NCBI RefSeq assembly: GCF_000317595.1
Contig: NZ_AEJC01000535.1
Span: forward strand, 1 to 54,357
Reading direction: 5' to 3'
Source of the DNA: Streptomyces ipomoeae 91-03
GTDB lineage: Bacteria > Actinomycetota > Actinomycetes > Streptomycetales > Streptomycetaceae
Length of the DNA stretch: 54,357 nucleotides
Position 1 is the stretch's first letter, and each line of letters starts with the position of its first letter. Below are positions 51,643-54,357 of this stretch, piece after piece. Below the pieces are notes generated by a model that did no database searches, was not told the DNA's origin, and saw nothing but the letters and a program-made list of their open reading frames with translations. Made by a program: the position numbers and the translations under genes.

Positions 51643-52914
51643 TCAGAAGAACGTACGGACGTAGTCCACTACCGTCCCGTCCCCCTCCGTCACCGGAATC
51701 AGCTGCCACTTGTCGAACGACGTGCAGGGGTGGGACAGCCCCAGCCCCACCCAGTCGCCGACCTCCAAGCTCGTCCCCGGAGCCGTGCGCAACCAGGCGT
51801 GCTGGTCGGAGAGGGCCGTCACCGAGATGCCGTCCGCGTCCCGGACCACGCCCGTGTCGGCGTCCCGCACCACCTCCACCACCGGCAGACCGAGGTCGTA
51901 CGCGGCGTCACGCTTGCCGGCGTTGGCGAAGGCCTGTTCGTCGGACGGGCGGGAGACGACCTGGGCCCAGAGCCGGAAGGCGGGCTCCAGGGCCCCCTCA
52001 TCGGGCACCCGGTTGAAGGGAGTCACCCGGCGGTAGTGCCCGACATCGTGCGAGACATAGGCGCCCGACCGCAACAACTTCCGTACCGGCACCGACAACT
52101 CGGGAATCTCGTCGAACACCTCCGCCACCACGTCGAACCAGGCGCTGCCGCCCGCACTCACCACCACCTCCTCCAGCCCCTCGAACCGTCCCGCCTTGTC
52201 GAAGCCGACGGCCAGAGCGGTCAGCCGCCGCAACCAGGCCCGCACCCGCTCCGGATCGGCCTCCGGCACCTCGCCCTCGTACCCGGCCACCCCCACCAGC
52301 CGCAGCGTGTCGACGCCCGCCACGGCGTCGGCGACCGCAGCGCACTCCGCCTCCGTGCGAATCCCGGTACGCGCGCCCGCGCCCGCCCCCAGCTCCACGA
52401 CCACGTCCACCGGACGCGGGGAACCCTTCAGCGCCGCGTCCATCAGCTCCACACCGCGCACGGAGTCGACGTAACAGACGAGCCGGAACGACGGATCGGC
52501 CGCCAACTCGCCCGCGATCCAGCGCAGCGCCGCCGGGTCCACCACCTCATTGGCGAGGAACACCCGCTGGATCCCGAACTCCCGTGCCACCCGCACCTGA
52601 TGAGGCACGGCGAGCGTGATCCCCCACGCCCCCCGCTCGATCTGCCGCCAGAACAACCGCGGCGCCATGGTCGTCTTCCCGTGCGGCGCGAAGGACAGCC
52701 CGTGCCGCGAGGCGTACGCCTCCATCAACGCCAGATTGTGTTCGAGCCGCTCGGCGGACAGCGCGAGCACAGGAGTCGTGAATCCACCGTCGAACAGGTT
52801 CCGGCGCTGAGCGGCCAGTTCCCCCACCGTCATCCCGTCGGCGTCCGGCGGGAGGCCTTTGAACCGGTGATCGACGCGTTCGGCGACCAGACGGTCGAGC
52901 GCTTCGGTACCCAC
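51643..52914 (-). CDS. Fold-III PLP D-threonine/D-serine dehydratase-like enzyme
   Basis: 423 residues from GTG 52914, which has a perfect AGGAGG 4 bases upstream. The N-terminal alanine-racemase-like barrel carries the PLP lysine (Lys80 in FAPHGKTTMAP). The C-terminal D-serine-dehydratase domain has DQHAWL and SHPCTSFDKW, the His and Cys zinc ligands of the DSD1 family. It should deaminate a D-amino acid to a 2-oxo acid. The deacylase gene follows 144 bases later on the same strand; together they form a pathway. A palindrome lies just upstream. Confidence 0.85.
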   Translation of the reverse strand: MGTEALDRLVAERVDHRFKGLPPDADGMTVGELAAQRRNLFDGGFTTPVLALSAERLEHNLALMEAYASRHGLSFAPHGKTTMAPRLFWRQIERGAWGITLAVPHQVRVAREFGIQRVFLANEVVDPAALRWIAGELAADPSFRLVCYVDSVRGVELMDAALKGSPRPVDVVVELGAGAGARTGIRTEAECAAVADAVAGVDTLRLVGVAGYEGEVPEADPERVRAWLRRLTALAVGFDKAGRFEGLEEVVVSAGGSAWFDVVAEVFDEIPELSVPVRKLLRSGAYVSHDVGHYRRVTPFNRVPDEGALEPAFRLWAQVVSRPSDEQAFANAGKRDAAYDLGLPVVEVVRDADTGVVRDADGISVTALSDQHAWLRTAPGTSLEVGDWVGLGLSHPCTSFDKWQLIPVTEGDGTVVDYVRTFF

Positions 52915-52935
52915 GAAACCTCCTGACAAGGGATT

Positions 52936-52950
52936 TTGCAATATATGCAA
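52936..52950. promoter_or_regulatory. TTGCA-ATATA-TGCAA operator in the divergent promoter region
   Basis: A perfect 15-base AT-rich palindrome 22 bases upstream of the dehydratase start, with an overlapping second GCAA-N6-TTGC (52947-52960). It lies between the divergent dehydratase and sugar kinase genes. The form fits IclR- or GntR-type regulators, though none is encoded in the window. Confidence 0.6.
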
Positions 52951-53045
52951 CGTTTATTGCGTATGTCGCTCACTGCTGTCTAACATCCCAGCCAACGCCG
53001 GGTCAACGGCGCCGCAGCCCCCGACGACGAGGAGCCCCGACCATC

Positions 53046-53993
53046 GTGACCACCGCCCCCGACGTCGTGGACGTCGTCGCGCTGGGCGAGTCCATGGTCA
53101 CCTTCCTCCCGACCCGCCCCGGCCTCCTCGCCGACGTCCCCTCCTTCGAGCGCGCCATCGGGGGCGCCGAGTCCAACGTGGCCTGCGTACTGGCCGCCGC
53201 CGGCCACACCGTCCGCTGGGTGAGCCGGGTCGGCGCCGACGGCTTCGGGGACCACCTGGTCGAGGCGATCGGGGAGTACGGCGTCGACGTCTCGGCCGTA
53301 CGACGCGACCCGACCCGCCCGACAGGTGTCTACTTCCGCACGGCGGGTGACCGGGCCACCGACGCGCACGAGGTGGCGTACTACCGCGCGGGCTCGGCCG
53401 CCTCCGCGATGACGGCGGAGAACATGGACCTGGACGCGATACACGCGGCCCGCGTCCTCCACCTCTCCGGCATCACGGCCGCCCTGTCCGACAACTGCCG
53501 CGAACTGCTGCGAACCCTGACGGCCCCCCGCCCCACCGGCGCCCCCCTCATCTCCTTCGACGTCAACCACCGTCCGGCCCTGTGGCAGACCGACGAGGGC
53601 CCACAAACCCTGCTGGACCTCGCCCGGTCCGCCGACATCGTCTTCGTGGGAGAGGACGAGGCCGAGGAGACCTGGGGCATCAAGGGCGGCCCCACAGCGA
53701 TCCGCGCCCTGCTCCCGCAGCCGGCGACACTGGTCGTAAAGCAGGGCGCAAGGGGAGCCACGCTGTTCGAACGCACGCCCCCACACACGGATCACCCGCG
53801 TACGGCGGCAAGGGGGTGTGCCGGGGGACGACATCGGATACACCGGCCAGGTCCTGGGCCAGCGCACGGAGGACGGCTCGGCCTGGGGCTTCTGGTACGA
53901 GCTGACCGGCAAGGACACGGTCCTCGACGAGGAAACGCTGGAGGAGACCACGAGGCCCGTCGGCGTCTGGCACTTCTGCCGCCTGAACGCTGA
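53046..53993 (+). pseudogene. PfkB/KDG-kinase-like sugar kinase, truncated and fused out of frame
   Basis: GTG start after GAGGAG. Residues 1-245 are a normal PfkB kinase: VVALGESMVTFLP, AIGGAESNVACVLAAAG, GVYFRTAGDRA, FDVNHRPALW and VVKQGARGATLFER. The fold then stops at about 53785, before the GAGD catalytic/anion-hole motif and last helices. The remaining frame to 53993 is nonsense across a LamG gene fragment in another frame. The product should be inactive. Relatives phosphorylate 2-keto-3-deoxygluconate and often lie near D-amino-acid genes like those here. Confidence 0.8.
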
Positions 53994-54267
53994 CGGCACC
54001 TTCTCCTCCGTGGTCTCCGACGAAGTGGCCGCCCTGGACAGTCCGGTACGGCTGACCGGCATCTACGACTCGGTGTACGGCACGATCAGCCTCTATCTGG
54101 GCTATGGGCAGAACGGCGACGCCAAGGCGTTCACCGTCCAGCTGGGCAGCGGCGACTTCGCCATCGGCAAGGGCTTCACGAACGGCACATGGAAGCACTA
54201 CCTGCCCGCCCGTGTCTCTGAAGTCCGTCTGTGGGCGGGGGCGATGGCAAGCCCGGAGCAGGTCTAA
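53818..54267 (+). pseudogene. C-terminal fragment of a LamG (concanavalin-like) domain protein
   Basis: The frame reads VLGQRTEDGSAWGFWYEL, VGVWHFCRLNADG, RLTGIYDSVYGTISLYLGYG, FAIGKGFTNGTWKHYLPARV and EVRLWAGAMASPEQV-stop. This is the last half of a LamG jelly-roll as found in large secreted Streptomyces proteins. It has no signal, no start of its own and begins where the sugar kinase breaks off. A GTG at 53818 exists without a good ribosome site. It is a gene tail left by a deletion or insertion. Confidence 0.7.
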
Positions 54268-54286
54268 GTCCGCGTACGCGACTGAT

Positions 54287-54341
54287 CTGATCCGCGTGAA
54301 CTGATCGGCCTGATCTGATCCGCGTGATCTGATCCGCGTGA
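54287..54341. repeat. Three copies of CTGATCCGCGTGA
   Basis: Perfect copies at 54287-54299, 54315-54327 and 54329-54341, directly after the LamG fragment, with partial CTGATC units between. It runs to near the window end. Confidence 0.7.
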
Positions 54342-54357
54342 ACTCACGTGGACCGAT

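Overview
This is high-GC actinobacterial DNA that looks like a core-chromosome segment of a Streptomyces. The signs are a strong G/C bias at third codon positions, many GTG and TTG starts behind purine-rich ribosome sites, an amidase of mycothiol metabolism (mca), a GTP-type PEP carboxykinase, a DrrAB-type exporter, an AfsR-like STAND regulator, and rare in-frame TTA codons. No rRNA, tRNA, CRISPR array or complete insertion sequence was seen.

Left part (1-19.4 kb). A tyrosine-recombinase remnant abuts a TPR gene, an M48 membrane protease and a second, paralogous TPR gene. Housekeeping genes follow: cystathionine gamma-synthase, a small sigma-like factor with a membrane partner, a MarR regulator, threonine dehydratase, a DrrAB exporter, greA, a DUF4307 protein, mca, a 1066-residue STAND/TPR protein and a DUF255 thioredoxin-fold protein.

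Centre (19.5-35 kb). A compact operon holds a cellulose-synthase-like GT2, a GT39/ArnT-like membrane transferase, a polyprenol-phosphate sugar synthase with a GtrA domain, and a secreted copper radical oxidase that keeps every active-site residue of galactose oxidase. Its first gene has a TTA codon and a promoter region full of symmetrical sites. Then come a SRPBCC protein, a DUF4232 secreted protein, a small membrane protein whose 3' end exists as a second degenerate copy about 2 kb away, a Mut7-C protein, a TetR/MFS efflux pair, a hemolysin III homologue and pckG.

Right-centre (35.3-46.4 kb). A signalling block holds a Ser/Thr kinase, a YbjN-like protein, a membrane-anchored secreted protein, and a tight vWA, PP2C phosphatase and kinase-like triad of the TerY-P type. 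Facing it is an operon with a solute-binding protein, a TelA-family protein, a lipoprotein fusing a solute-binding domain to a vWA domain, and a membrane protein. Together they look like a stress or envelope phosphosignalling system.

Right end (46.5-54.4 kb). Here are alaA-type aminotransferase, a Pro/Ser/Thr-rich membrane protein, a secreted trypsin-like protease, and a D-amino-acid catabolic pair (D-aminoacylase and a fold-III D-threonine/D-serine dehydratase) divergent from a PfkB sugar kinase. The kinase is cut off before its catalytic motif and runs into the tail of a LamG-domain gene, so both window edges carry recombination scars. A family of short dispersed repeats sits in several promoter-side gaps.
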